From Lachnospiraceae bacterium (GTDB lineage: Bacteria > Bacillota > Clostridia > Lachnospirales > Lachnospiraceae), in the NCBI GenBank assembly GCA_028689655.1, contig JAQVCT010000011.1, positions 37,282 through 101,281 on the forward strand: a DNA stretch of 64,000 nt, in the 5' to 3' direction. The notes below the pieces were generated by a model. That model ran no database searches, was not told where the DNA came from, and saw only the letters and a list, made by a program, of their open reading frames with translations. Both the position numbers and the translations under genes were made by a program. This document shows, piece by piece, positions 17,888 through 26,652 of the stretch (positions are counted from its first letter, which is position 1; each line of letters begins with the position of its first letter).

Positions 17888-18670
17888 TTGAGTAGTGTGC
17901 AATTGTTAGACAAAACACGTAAGATTGGAAAATTGCTTCATAACAATAATTCGAGTAAAGTTATATTTAATGATATCTGCAATGTTATGCATGAGATTCT
18001 GGAATCGAATGTACTTGTTATCAGCAAAAAAGGTAAGGTCTTGGGTGTTGGTGAGAGTGAAGGAATGGAAACCATTCATGAATTGATTCAGGATGAGGTG
18101 GGTAATTTTATTGATCCTCTTCTAAATGAAAGACTCCTGGCTGTACTTTCCACAAAGGAAAATGTAAATTTATCTACATTGGGTTTTGAAAATACAGACG
18201 TGAGAAAATTTCATGCCATCATAACACCAATTGATATTGCAGGAGAGAGACTCGGAACCCTATTTATCTATAAGGTGAATAGCCAATACGATATCGACGA
18301 TATTATTTTGTGTGAATACGGCAATACTGTTGTAGGCCTGGAGATGCTTAGAGCAGAAAATGAGGAGAGTGCCGAAGAGAATAGAAAGGTTGCTGTTGTA
18401 AAATCAGCCATCAGCACATTGTCCTTTTCGGAGGTGGAAGCAATTACTCATATTTTCGACGAACTAGATGGTATGGAGGGTATCCTGGTTGCGAGCAAGA
18501 TTGCGGACAGAGTTGGTATTACCAGATCTGTGATCGTAAATGCGTTAAGAAAATTTGAGAGTGCAGGTGTTATTGAGTCACGTTCATCAGGAATGAAAGG
18601 TACTTATATTAAAGTAGTAAATGATGTAGTGTTTGATGAAATAGCAAAATTAAAACAGGGCAAAAAGTAA
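17888..18670 (+). CDS. codY: GTP- and branched-chain amino acid-sensing repressor CodY
   Basis: 260 residues from TTG 17888, with GGAGGA at 17875-17880. CodY binds GTP and branched-chain amino acids and represses starvation genes, including motility and competence in Bacillus. The GAF domain starts 'LLDKTRKIGKLLHNN' and includes 'FNDICNVMHEILESNVLVIS'; a linker helix follows, then the winged helix-turn-helix 'ASKIADRVGITRSVIVNALRKFESAGVIESRSSGMKGTYI'-type C-terminus (about 205-245). It sits directly upstream of the flagellar operon, as in Bacillus. Confidence 0.97.
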   Translation: MSSVQLLDKTRKIGKLLHNNNSSKVIFNDICNVMHEILESNVLVISKKGKVLGVGESEGMETIHELIQDEVGNFIDPLLNERLLAVLSTKENVNLSTLGFENTDVRKFHAIITPIDIAGERLGTLFIYKVNSQYDIDDIILCEYGNTVVGLEMLRAENEESAEENRKVAVVKSAISTLSFSEVEAITHIFDELDGMEGILVASKIADRVGITRSVIVNALRKFESAGVIESRSSGMKGTYIKVVNDVVFDEIAKLKQGKK

Positions 18671-18778
18671 ATTGAGGATAGCAGCATGTTTTAATATTCC
18701 AGCCATGTAATTAGTCTAAAACTTATGCTGCAGTTTGATATGAGTTATGAATATAGAAATGGAATTCATTGAAGAGAT
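18671..18778 (+). other. codY 3' region with a long hairpin
   Basis: No gene. GCAGCAT (18681-18687) pairs with ATGCTGC (18725-18731); the stem continues inward through GTTTTA / TAAAAC after a 2-nt bulge. No T-tract follows, and the real terminator is 50 nt further on. Confidence 0.5.
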
Positions 18779-18817
18779 AAAAGGATTTATTGAAGCAATT
18801 CAGTAGGTCCTTTTTAC
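18779..18817 (+). terminator. Terminator after codY
   Basis: AAAAGGATTTATTGAA, loop GCAA, TTCAGTAGGTCCTTTT: a 16-bp stem with several G.U pairs followed by a T-rich run. It separates codY from the flagellar operon. Confidence 0.75.
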
Positions 18818-18872
18818 TTTTTTGCAATCGCATATTTAGTAGAACAAAAGGACTAGAGTACAATATAAAGCG

Positions 18873-18919
18873 CCCATTTCAGAAAAAAACCTTGTGTTTT
18901 CGACAAAATAAATTATAAT
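18873..18919 (+). promoter_or_regulatory. Main promoter of the fla/che operon, with a weak CodY-like box
   Basis: TTGTGT (18892-18897), 16-nt spacer, TATAAT (18914-18919): a sigma-A-type promoter 138 nt before flgB. Just upstream, CCATTTCAGAAAAAA (about 18874-18888) resembles the CodY consensus centred on TTTCWGAAAA, with about 10 of 15 matches, which is weak. CodY control of this operon is known in Bacillus; for this site it is inference. Confidence 0.55.
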
Positions 18920-18925
18920 GTAACA

Positions 18926-19057
18926 TATGAGAGTTTGCCACAGGCAAACTCTAAGTCACGAAGTGATTCATATGTTAATTTGCGAAGCAAATCGCGAGTC
19001 TTTGTAGATTCAGAGAACACATAGATCATTCAAGAGCCAATTTGTGGAGGTATCAGC
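18926..19057 (+). ncRNA. Structured 5' leader of the fla/che operon
   Basis: Three hairpins follow the likely transcription start: GAGTTTGCC-ACA-GGCAAACTC (18931-18951), TCAC-GAA-GTGA (18956-18966) and ATTTGC-GAA-GCAAAT (18978-18992). None has a T-tract. The first would form at the very 5' end and could stabilise this very long transcript. GGAGG lies 8 nt before flgB. Confidence 0.55.
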
Positions 19058-19447
19058 ATGATAGATTCAAATGTATTCAGTTATATCAATGTCCTGGACA
19101 AGGCAGCAGATGCAGCCTGGACCAGAAATGAAGCCATTACCAATAATATAGCCAATGCGACTACACCTAATTATAAGAGACAGGATGTGAACTTTGAGGG
19201 CGAACTGCAACGCGCCATGAAAAATTCAAAGTACCAGACTGTGGATGCCAAGGTCGCCAATCTACGAACCAACCGTCTGGAGGCAAGGACTTACACAGAC
19301 TACGATGGATTTTCTTACAGATTGGATGGTAATAATGTGGATATTCAGACAGAAAATGTAAATTTGGTAAAGAACCAGATTAAATATAATGGATTGATTC
19401 AAAGTGTGAATCAGCAATTTACCAACCTGAAATCAGTGATGAAGTAG
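19058..19447 (+). CDS. flgB: Flagellar proximal rod protein FlgB
   Basis: 129 residues. A rod subunit above the MS ring, exported by the flagellar type III system. The N-terminal rod motif is 'RNEAITNNIANATTPNYKRQDVNFEGEL', and the C-terminus holds the usual heptad region 'NVDIQTENVNLVKNQIKYNGLIQSVNQQF'. The first gene of the operon, preceded by GGAGG. flgC follows after 30 nt. Confidence 0.96.
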   Translation: MIDSNVFSYINVLDKAADAAWTRNEAITNNIANATTPNYKRQDVNFEGELQRAMKNSKYQTVDAKVANLRTNRLEARTYTDYDGFSYRLDGNNVDIQTENVNLVKNQIKYNGLIQSVNQQFTNLKSVMK

Positions 19448-19477
19448 TAATATAACCAGCGAACAGGAGGATAAGTC

Positions 19478-19927
19478 ATGGGTATGTTTACGTCATTTGA
19501 CATCAATGCGTCAGGTCTTACTGCGCAGCAATATAGAATGGATATTATCTCGGAGAATGTTGCAAATGCCAACACCACCAGAACGGAGGATGGCACTCCT
19601 TACAGGAGAAAGGTGGTTACTTTTGAAGAGAAAGAGTCCCAGACACCCTTTAGCAGGGTGCTGAATGATGCGAGAGATAATTTCTCGGGAAAAGGGGTCA
19701 GAGTGAGCTCGGTACAGGAAGACAAGACCTCAGATATGAAGCAGGTATACGATCCGTCCCACCCGGATGCAGATGAAAATGGATATGTGACCTATCCCAA
19801 CATCAATATCGTCACAGAGATGACCAATCTCATCGATGCAAGCCGCGCTTATGAAGCCAATGCAACTGCTTTCACCACCAGTAAATCCATGGCCGTAAAA
19901 GGTCTGGAAATGGGATCAAATGCATAG
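19478..19927 (+). CDS. flgC: Flagellar proximal rod protein FlgC
   Basis: 149 residues. A rod subunit paired with FlgB. The family start 'FDINASGLTAQQYRMDIISENVANANTTR' and the C-terminal 'YPNINIVTEMTNLIDASRAYEANATAFTTSKSMAVKGLEMG' are both present and allow coiled-coil packing in the rod. AGGAGG precedes the ATG. Confidence 0.97.
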   Translation: MGMFTSFDINASGLTAQQYRMDIISENVANANTTRTEDGTPYRRKVVTFEEKESQTPFSRVLNDARDNFSGKGVRVSSVQEDKTSDMKQVYDPSHPDADENGYVTYPNINIVTEMTNLIDASRAYEANATAFTTSKSMAVKGLEMGSNA

Positions 19928-19952
19928 TACCTACGATAGGAGGAATACATAG

Positions 19953-20273
19953 ATGGATATTTCATCTTTATATAATGTGAGTTCAGGTGTCATCAGAGAT
20001 GTCGCCAAAAATACTGCAACAGCAAAGCAGGATAACAACAGCCAGGATGTGTTCGGCAACATACTCAACTCTGCGGTAGAGAATCTGAAAACTACCAACG
20101 GATATATATCAGATGCAGAAAACGAGGAGATCAGGCTGGCAATGGGGGAAACAGACAATACACATGATCTGTCCATCGCATTGCAGAAGGCTTCTACAAG
20201 CTTACAATATACAGTGGCAGTGAGAGATAAGATCATTGAGGCCTATAAAGAAATTATGCAGATGCAGATCTAA
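19953..20273 (+). CDS. fliE: Flagellar hook-basal body junction protein FliE
   Basis: 106 residues. FliE links the MS ring to the rod and opens the export path. The C-terminal block 'HDLSIALQKASTSLQYTVAVRDKIIEAYKEIMQMQI' is the FliE signature, ending with the family's M(Q/R)MQ(I/V). A ribosome binding site AGGAGG lies before the ATG. Its place between flgC and fliF is standard. Confidence 0.95.
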   Translation: MDISSLYNVSSGVIRDVAKNTATAKQDNNSQDVFGNILNSAVENLKTTNGYISDAENEEIRLAMGETDNTHDLSIALQKASTSLQYTVAVRDKIIEAYKEIMQMQI

Positions 20274-20307
20274 GGTGCACATGCATTGAAGCAAGGAGAC
20301 ACAAAAG

Positions 20308-21906
20308 ATGGCAGACAAACTGAAAGAGATTCCAAAAAGGATATTGGAATGGTGGAATAAATTTACGGCAAAACAAAAAACAATCATGATATGCATTGCG
20401 GCGGGTGTTGTATTGGCACTGGCCATTTTGGTGTCTGTACTGACCAGACCACAATATACATTGCTGGTAACTGCCGAATCTACTAAAGAAGCTTCTACGA
20501 TCACAGAATTGCTGGAGGGTTCTTCACTCAACTATAAAGTCTCCGATGACGGACTGCAGATTTCCATTCTGAAAGATCAGCTTTCAGACGCCAACCTGTT
20601 ACTGGGTGCCAATGATATTCCTGTGGCATCTTATGGGATTGAAAATGTATTTTCGGGAGGATTCAGCACCACAGAGTCTGATAAACAGAAGCGATATAAA
20701 CTGTACTGTGAGGGCAGACTGGAAGAGGACCTTACAGCCTACTCTTTTGTGAAAACGGCGAACGTACAACTGTCTATTCCGGAGGATGATGGGACGCTGA
20801 TCGCAAAAGAGGAGGAGTCCTTTGCCAGCATTATTCTGGAATTGGACGGAGAGATGCCGGATGAAGCACCTGCATCCATTGCACGGGTAGTGGCCACGGC
20901 ACTGGGCAATGATTCTACACAGAATGTGACTATCATTGATACCAACGGCAATCTGCTCTTCTCAGGGGAGGATGATTTTTCCATCGCGGGGGGTGCCACC
21001 AGCCAGTTGAGCGTGAAACAGCAGGCGGAGAACCTTGTGAAAAACGAGGTGAAAAAGGTACTTCTGGGAACCAATGAGTTTGATAATATCGAAGTGGGTA
21101 CGAATCTCAGTATTGACTTTTCCTCCAAGGATGTGACCCAGCATGACTATACACCGGCGGATGGACAGACCCAGGGTGTATTGAGCCATGAGGATGTCTA
21201 TAATTCCGAGGCGACCAACGGCACAGCGGGAACCCCGGGAACGGATTCTAATACGGACACGACTACTTATGTTTATGAGGATAATGCCAACAGTTCTAAT
21301 ACGGTATCGGAGGAATCCAGAGATTATCTGCCCAATGAGACCATCACCAGTTCCAGCATTCCGGCGGGAAGTATTGAATATGATAATTCTTCGGTGTCGG
21401 TGGCAGCAATTCGCTATCATGTGTTAAAGGAAGAAGATGCCAGAAGTCAGGGATTGTTAGCTGATGTGTCCTGGGATGAATATAAGGCAGCCAATGGGGA
21501 AAGGACGAAGATCGATGCAGATCCCGATCTCATTACCATGGTCTCCAGAGCAACGGGAATCGGAGAGGCGAACATAGCCATCGTGGCATATGAAGAGCCT
21601 ATGTTCGTAGATAAATCAAGCGGTGGCGTGAAAGCTACAGATATCGTACAGATCGTGCTGATCGTACTCATATTGGGATTGCTGGCATTTGTGATCCTGC
21701 GAAGTATGCGCGCAGAGAAAACGGAGCCGGAAGAGGAAGAATTGTCCGTGGAAAATCTGCTCCAGTCCACACCGGAGTCAGGACTTGAAGATATAGAAGT
21801 AGAGCTGAAATCACAGGAAAGACAGGTGATTGAAAAATTTGTGGAAGATAATCCAGAGGCGGCAGCAAATCTACTTCGTAATTGGCTGAATGAAGACTGG
21901 GGGTAA
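20308..21906 (+). CDS. fliF: Flagellar MS-ring protein FliF
   Basis: 532 residues. It forms the membrane ring on which the rod, export gate and switch are built. Two membrane segments are seen, at about residues 27-47 and 443-463, enclosing the periplasmic YscJ/RBM domains ('RPQYTLLVTAE..' onward, 'NVQLSIPEDD', 'NVTIIDTNGNLL'). The cytosolic C-terminal tail ends 'VIEKFVEDNPEAAANLLRNWLNED', the FliG-binding motif. A Thr/Asn/Ser-rich insert lies at about 285-345. fliG starts 7 nt after. Confidence 0.97.
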   Translation: MADKLKEIPKRILEWWNKFTAKQKTIMICIAAGVVLALAILVSVLTRPQYTLLVTAESTKEASTITELLEGSSLNYKVSDDGLQISILKDQLSDANLLLGANDIPVASYGIENVFSGGFSTTESDKQKRYKLYCEGRLEEDLTAYSFVKTANVQLSIPEDDGTLIAKEEESFASIILELDGEMPDEAPASIARVVATALGNDSTQNVTIIDTNGNLLFSGEDDFSIAGGATSQLSVKQQAENLVKNEVKKVLLGTNEFDNIEVGTNLSIDFSSKDVTQHDYTPADGQTQGVLSHEDVYNSEATNGTAGTPGTDSNTDTTTYVYEDNANSSNTVSEESRDYLPNETITSSSIPAGSIEYDNSSVSVAAIRYHVLKEEDARSQGLLADVSWDEYKAANGERTKIDADPDLITMVSRATGIGEANIAIVAYEEPMFVDKSSGGVKATDIVQIVLIVLILGLLAFVILRSMRAEKTEPEEEELSVENLLQSTPESGLEDIEVELKSQERQVIEKFVEDNPEAAANLLRNWLNEDWG

Positions 21907-21912
21907 CGGAGA

Positions 21913-22926
21913 ATGGCAACAAAGGAAAGTGAGATTACAGGGCTTCAGAAAGCAGCAATTCTATTGATTGCTTTAGGACCAGAGAAATCAGCCCTGGTAT
22001 TCAAACATTTAAAAGAAGAAGAAATCGAAGAACTGACCTTGGAAATTGCAAATACCAGAAGTATCACACCACAGATCAAAGAAGATGTCATCAACGAATT
22101 TTATGAAATCTGTCTTGCACAGCAATATATTGCAGAGGGTGGTATCGGATATGCCAAGGAACTTTTGGAAAAGGCACTTGGTGCAGATAAGGCAATGGAT
22201 GTAATCGGAAAACTGACTGCATCTCTACAGGTCAAACCTTTTGAATTTATAAGAAAAACAGATGCTTCCCAGCTTCTTAATTTTATTCAGGACGAGCATC
22301 CTCAGACTATTGCACTGATTCTATCCTATCTGTCATCTACACAGGCATCTGCCATTATATCTTCGCTGGCGCCCGACAGACAGGCAGACGTGGCAAAGCG
22401 AATTGCCATGATGGATCGTACAAGTCCTGATGTGATCAAAGAAGTGGAAAAAGTACTGGAATCCAAGCTGGCTTCCCTGGTAAACCAGGATTACACTATC
22501 ATTGGTGGTGTGGACGCTGTGGTGGAAATCTTGAATACAGTAGACCGTGGAACAGAAAAACATATTATGGAAACGCTGGAGATTGAGGAACCTGAACTTG
22601 CAGACGAGATTCGTAAGAAAATGTTTGTATTTGAAGATATTCTATTGCTGGATGACAGAGCGATACAGAGAGTACTGCGTGACGTGGATAATAATGATCT
22701 GTCAGTTGCTCTGAAAGGCTCCAATGAGCAGGTTCAAAATGCAATTTTCAACAACTTGTCAAAACGACTTGCTGTTATGATCAAAGAAGATATGGAATTT
22801 ATGGGTCCTGTACGTATGAAAGACGTAGAGGAGGCACAGCAGAAGATTGTAAATATCATCCGTAAGCTGGAGGATTCTGCTGAGATCGTTATTTCCAGAG
22901 GCGGAGGTGACGAGATCGTTGTCTAA
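21913..22926 (+). CDS. fliG: Flagellar motor switch protein FliG
   Basis: 337 residues. FliG couples the rotor to MotA and sets rotation direction. 'GLQKAAILLIALGPEKSALVFKHL' is the N-terminal FliF-binding part; the middle domain has 'FIQDEHPQTIALILSYL' (EHPQR-like motif) and the C-terminal torque helix includes 'FVFEDILLLDDRAIQRVLRDVD' with charged residues facing the stator. GGAGA precedes the ATG. Confidence 0.98.
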   Translation: MATKESEITGLQKAAILLIALGPEKSALVFKHLKEEEIEELTLEIANTRSITPQIKEDVINEFYEICLAQQYIAEGGIGYAKELLEKALGADKAMDVIGKLTASLQVKPFEFIRKTDASQLLNFIQDEHPQTIALILSYLSSTQASAIISSLAPDRQADVAKRIAMMDRTSPDVIKEVEKVLESKLASLVNQDYTIIGGVDAVVEILNTVDRGTEKHIMETLEIEEPELADEIRKKMFVFEDILLLDDRAIQRVLRDVDNNDLSVALKGSNEQVQNAIFNNLSKRLAVMIKEDMEFMGPVRMKDVEEAQQKIVNIIRKLEDSAEIVISRGGGDEIVV

Positions 22927-23770
22927 TCTGCTGAAGTCAAATTATTTTGTGGTGAACGAAGGTGAGACGAGAGTCATAAACTCCAACGAGATCCTCGACA
23001 AAAAATTAAGTGAACTATATAAGAAAGATGAACAGAATATTGAGGAATTTCCTGAGGATGACCAGGTATTTCAGGAGGGCATCGATGTGGGACAGGTGGA
23101 TGCCCTGCTCAGTGAAGATGGTGCAGAATCCTATCTGGAACAGAACGTTATAAAGGCGGATCCGGAACCACAGGGACCGACCCCGGAAGAACTGCTGGAA
23201 CAGGCACAGCAACAGATCAATGAGATGATGGAGCAGGCGAAGGCTGAAGCGGAGGAAGTGCGACAGCAGGCTTATGAGGAAGGGCAGCGGGAGGGATATG
23301 AAGCCGGTGCACAGGAGCTGCAGCAGAAAGCACAGGAGCAGGAGCGACAGTTTCAGGAGAGAACAGAGCAATTAGAGAAAAAGTATCTGGAAAAACAGGA
23401 AGAGCTGGAACCCATGTTCGTGGATTTGATCACAAATATTTATGAACACATTTTTCACATTAATCTTGCTGATTTCAAGGAGATCATCGTATATTCTATT
23501 ATTCATGTGATCGGAACATCCGATGGAAAGCGCGATTATATCGTGCGTGTGTCGTCAGCAGATTATGAATTTGTGAGTGGAAGAAGGGCACAGATCACGG
23601 AGATGATATCCGAGAATGATACCTTTGAGCTGGTGGAAGATGTGACCATGTCTCAGGGGGAATGTATGGTAGAGACTGGCGGCGGGATTTTTGACTGCGG
23701 TATTGACACACAGTTAAAGGGACTGAATAAAGAACTGAAGATGCTTTCCTTTGAAAAAGAGACGAAATAA
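22919..23770 (+). CDS. fliH: Flagellar export regulator FliH
   Basis: 283 residues from TTG 22919, which sits 9-10 nt after GGAGGTGA and gives the family start MSNLLKSNYFVV; GTG 22907 lies in the ribosome binding site. It overlaps the fliG end by 8 nt. FliH binds the FliI ATPase and holds it inactive near the export gate. A Glu/Gln-rich coiled coil spans about 80-170 with 'GYEAGAQELQQKAQEQ' (GxxxG-like), and the C-terminal V-ATPase E-like domain includes 'MVETGGGIFDCGIDTQL'. Confidence 0.9.
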   Translation: MSNLLKSNYFVVNEGETRVINSNEILDKKLSELYKKDEQNIEEFPEDDQVFQEGIDVGQVDALLSEDGAESYLEQNVIKADPEPQGPTPEELLEQAQQQINEMMEQAKAEAEEVRQQAYEEGQREGYEAGAQELQQKAQEQERQFQERTEQLEKKYLEKQEELEPMFVDLITNIYEHIFHINLADFKEIIVYSIIHVIGTSDGKRDYIVRVSSADYEFVSGRRAQITEMISENDTFELVEDVTMSQGECMVETGGGIFDCGIDTQLKGLNKELKMLSFEKETK

Positions 23771-23783
23771 AGGTGGGATGGAC

Positions 23784-25139
23784 TTGGAAGCAGCGATCAA
23801 TCTAAAAAAATATAAAAAACTGATGGAAAAGTCCTATTACAGAAAATTAGGGAAAGTATTGAACCTGGTAGGACTTACCATAGAGTCTGCAGGTCCGGAT
23901 GCAAAACTTGGAGATCTGTGTAAGATCAATCTCATGGAGGAAGATAAGAGCGTTTTGGCGGAAGTCGTAGGGTTTAAGGAAGGCAAGACCCTTTTGATGC
24001 CCTATGAACCGGTAGACGGCATTGGACTTGGATGCATCGTGGAGAATATGGGATACCCGCTGAGTGTACAGGTGGGGGAAGAGCTTCTGGGAAAGACACT
24101 GGATGGCCTCGGAAGGCCGACAGATCATGTGGAACTGATCACAGGAAAAGTATATCCCATAGAAGCTCCGCCGCCGGAAGCCATGAGCAGGACTTTTATC
24201 GATACGGTGCTGCCTCTGGGAGTAAAAGCGGTAGATGGACTGATTACCGTTGGAAAAGGACAGAGAATTGGTATCTTTGCAGGATCAGGGGTAGGTAAGT
24301 CCACACTGATGGGCATGTTCGCCAGAAATACAAAGGCAGATATCAATGTCATTGCACTGATTGGAGAGCGTGGCAGGGAAGTGCGTGAGTTCATCGAACG
24401 TGACCTGGGACCGGAAGGTATGAAGCGGTCTGTGGTGGTGGTGGCTACTTCGGATAAACCGGCATTGGAACGTAAAAAAGCGGCAATGACGGCGACAGCC
24501 ATCGCAGAATATTTCAGGGATAATGGGAAAGATGTATTGCTCATGATGGATTCCCTTACCCGTTTTTCCATGGCACAGAGAGAAATTGGACTTGCCAGTG
24601 GGGAACCACCGGTGACAAGAGGATATCCGCCAAGTGTATATTCAGAGATGCCCAAATTGCTGGAGAGAGCAGGACGTGCCAGCAGCGGTTCCATCACAGG
24701 ACTCTATACCGTACTGGTAGATGGAGATGATTTTAATGAACCCATCACGGATACGGCGAGAAGTATTCTGGATGGTCATATCATGCTGAGCCGTAGGCTG
24801 GGACATAAGAATCATTATCCTGCTATTGACATTTTACAGAGTATTTCCCGTTGTATGAGCCAGATTGCCACCAGAGAACATAAGGCAGCAGCGGGCAAGT
24901 TGAAAAATGTACTGGCTACTTACAATGAAGCGGAAGATCTGATTAATATAGGTGCGTATAAAAATGGCACGAATCCCAATATTGATAATGCCATTGCCAA
25001 GATAGATGCAGTGAATGATTTCCTGTGTCAGGATGTGAATGAGAAATTTACTTTTGAAGAGGCAGTTCAGATGATGGAGGAACTGTTCTCGGATGAGATC
25101 GTATTGAAACCAGGAATGGCAAGGCCGGCACCATTATAA
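23784..25139 (+). CDS. fliI: Flagellum-specific export ATPase FliI
   Basis: About 451 residues. The start is uncertain: TTG 23784 is 7 nt after AAAGGTGG and is preferred; ATG 23778 is too close to that site, and TTG 23751 overlaps fliH. An F1-beta-like hexameric ATPase that unfolds export substrates. Walker A GIFAGSGVGKST, Walker B 'DVLLMMDSLTRFSMAQREIGLASGEPP', and 'GERGREVREFIE' are diagnostic for FliI. fliJ follows after 13 nt. Confidence 0.97.
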   Translation: MEAAINLKKYKKLMEKSYYRKLGKVLNLVGLTIESAGPDAKLGDLCKINLMEEDKSVLAEVVGFKEGKTLLMPYEPVDGIGLGCIVENMGYPLSVQVGEELLGKTLDGLGRPTDHVELITGKVYPIEAPPPEAMSRTFIDTVLPLGVKAVDGLITVGKGQRIGIFAGSGVGKSTLMGMFARNTKADINVIALIGERGREVREFIERDLGPEGMKRSVVVVATSDKPALERKKAAMTATAIAEYFRDNGKDVLLMMDSLTRFSMAQREIGLASGEPPVTRGYPPSVYSEMPKLLERAGRASSGSITGLYTVLVDGDDFNEPITDTARSILDGHIMLSRRLGHKNHYPAIDILQSISRCMSQIATREHKAAAGKLKNVLATYNEAEDLINIGAYKNGTNPNIDNAIAKIDAVNDFLCQDVNEKFTFEEAVQMMEELFSDEIVLKPGMARPAPL

Positions 25140-25152
25140 GAGGAATACATAG

Positions 25153-25608
25153 ATGGCAAGATTCAGATACCGGATGCAAAGTATCCTGGATATTAAGAAT
25201 AAGATGGAGACCCAGGCGCGAATGGAATTCGGTCTGGCGCAGGCACAGCTGAATGAAGAGGAAACCAAACTGGAAAGACTCTACACGCGGAAGACGAACT
25301 ATGAAAAGAAAGCAAAAGAACTATTGTCGGACGCGCTGAAAGTGCAGGAGATCATTCATACACAGACGGCGATCAAGCGTATGCAGGAATATATCGCGGA
25401 ACAGAAAAAGCAGGTATTGGCCGCTACACAGAAGGTGGAGGAAGCCAGAACAAAACTGGTGGAAGTCATGCAGGAGCGAAAGACCCACGAACGGTTGAAA
25501 GAGAAAGCTTTTGACACTTTCCTACAGGAAGAAAAGGCAAGCGAAAGCAAGGAAATAGATCAGTTGACAAGTTACACTTACGGAAAGAAAATGACAGGCG
25601 ATGAGTGA
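25153..25608 (+). CDS. fliJ: Flagellar export chaperone FliJ
   Basis: 151 residues, almost wholly charged helix and predicted coiled coil. 'FRYRMQSILDIKNKMETQARMEFGLAQAQLNEEE' is the family N-terminus. FliJ acts as the stalk of the FliI ring and helps chaperones recycle. AGGAAT precedes ATG 25153. It overlaps the upstream reading of the next frame by 4 nt. Confidence 0.92.
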   Translation: MARFRYRMQSILDIKNKMETQARMEFGLAQAQLNEEETKLERLYTRKTNYEKKAKELLSDALKVQEIIHTQTAIKRMQEYIAEQKKQVLAATQKVEEARTKLVEVMQERKTHERLKEKAFDTFLQEEKASESKEIDQLTSYTYGKKMTGDE

Positions 25609-25625
25609 GAAAGGCGTGGATTAGT

Positions 25626-26522
25626 ATGCCAGCAGAAGAGCAAAATGTACAACCTACGGAAGAATTAGATCCAAAACAACGAAAAGAAAAGAAAAAACAG
25701 TTGCGTCAGGAACGAAAGGCTCAAAAAAAGGAAGCGAAGGCGAAGGCAAAGGAACTTGCCATGCAGGAAGCTGATCTGGAAGTGGAAGATGAAAGCAGGC
25801 CTTTGTCTACTTTTTTGATTACCGCAGTGATCGTATTAGTGTGGCTGGGGATATTATGCCTGCTGATACGGCTGGATGTAGGAGGATTTGGTTCCAGTGT
25901 CCTGAAACCTGTATTGGAGGATGTGCCGGTGGTCAATATGATATTGCCGCCGGATGAAATGACCACGCTGGGTGGGGATGATGAATCATCCACCGGGGAG
26001 GATGATACTGCCGGATATAAGAATCTGAAAGAGGCGGTGGCGCAGATTAAATTTCTGGAACAACAGTTGGAGGAAGCACAGTCAGCCAATGTGACCTACA
26101 CAGATGATATCGCTACTTTGAAGGCAGAAGTGGAACGTTTAAAGACGTTTGAAGATAACCAGGTGGAGTTCCAAAAGGTCAAAAATGAGTTCTACGAGGA
26201 AGTCGTATATGCAGATAAGGGGCCGGGGGCAGATGCGTATCAAAAATATTATGAGTCCATCGATCCCACTACGGCAGAATATCTCTATAAACAGGTGGTG
26301 CAGCAGGAGCAGGAAAGTTCAAAAGTGCAGGATTATGCCAAAGCATATGCAGCCATGAAGCCCAAAGAGGCGGCAGCGATCTTTGAATCCATGTCAGATA
26401 ATCTGGAACTGGCAGCACGTATCCTGGAGACTATGGGAGCGGATGACAGAGGCGCGATTCTGGGCGTTATGGATCCGGAAGTGGCAGCAAGGCTGACGAA
26501 AATAATGGAACCGGAGAGTTAA
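25626..26522 (+). CDS. MotE/MgtE-N-like flagellar coiled-coil protein
   Basis: 298 residues from ATG 25626; an in-frame GTG at 25605 overlaps fliJ. A Lys/Glu-rich cytosolic start (about 1-60) is followed by one membrane segment 'FLITAVIVLVWLGILCLLI', an external coiled coil (about 130-200), and a C-terminal MgtE-N-like repeat 'AKAYAAMKPKEAAAIFESMS..LAARILETMGADDRGAILGVMDPEVAARLTKIM'. Proteins of this kind (MotE, FlbB, YlxF) sit between fliJ and fliK; MotE stabilises MotC in rhizobia. Its role in Firmicutes is not well defined. A SigD promoter overlaps its stop codon. Confidence 0.82.
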   Translation: MPAEEQNVQPTEELDPKQRKEKKKQLRQERKAQKKEAKAKAKELAMQEADLEVEDESRPLSTFLITAVIVLVWLGILCLLIRLDVGGFGSSVLKPVLEDVPVVNMILPPDEMTTLGGDDESSTGEDDTAGYKNLKEAVAQIKFLEQQLEEAQSANVTYTDDIATLKAEVERLKTFEDNQVEFQKVKNEFYEEVVYADKGPGADAYQKYYESIDPTTAEYLYKQVVQQEQESSKVQDYAKAYAAMKPKEAAAIFESMSDNLELAARILETMGADDRGAILGVMDPEVAARLTKIMEPES

Positions 26523-26546
26523 GGATGCCAGTGGAATAGCCGATAT
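26520..26546 (+). promoter_or_regulatory. Internal SigD (sigma-28) promoter before fliK
   Basis: TAAG (26520-26523), exactly 15 nt, then GCCGATAT (26539-26546). The Bacillus sigma-D consensus is TAAA-N15-GCCGATAT, so only one base differs. It lies in the widest gap of the first half of the operon (130 nt), 107 nt before fliK. It would drive fliK, flgD, flgE and everything downstream, including sigD itself. Confidence 0.75.
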
Positions 26547-26652
26547 ATATAGATAGCAGTTCAAAGAATGCCGAGAGGCATGGATTTGAATTTCTATAGA
26601 GTGAATCAGAGTATTCACAAGGAACCATAAAATAAAAGAAAGGAGGAAGAAA

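Noticed and set aside
24125..24697. 190-codon minus-strand frame in fliI
   Set aside because: Shadow of a strongly conserved plus-strand gene.
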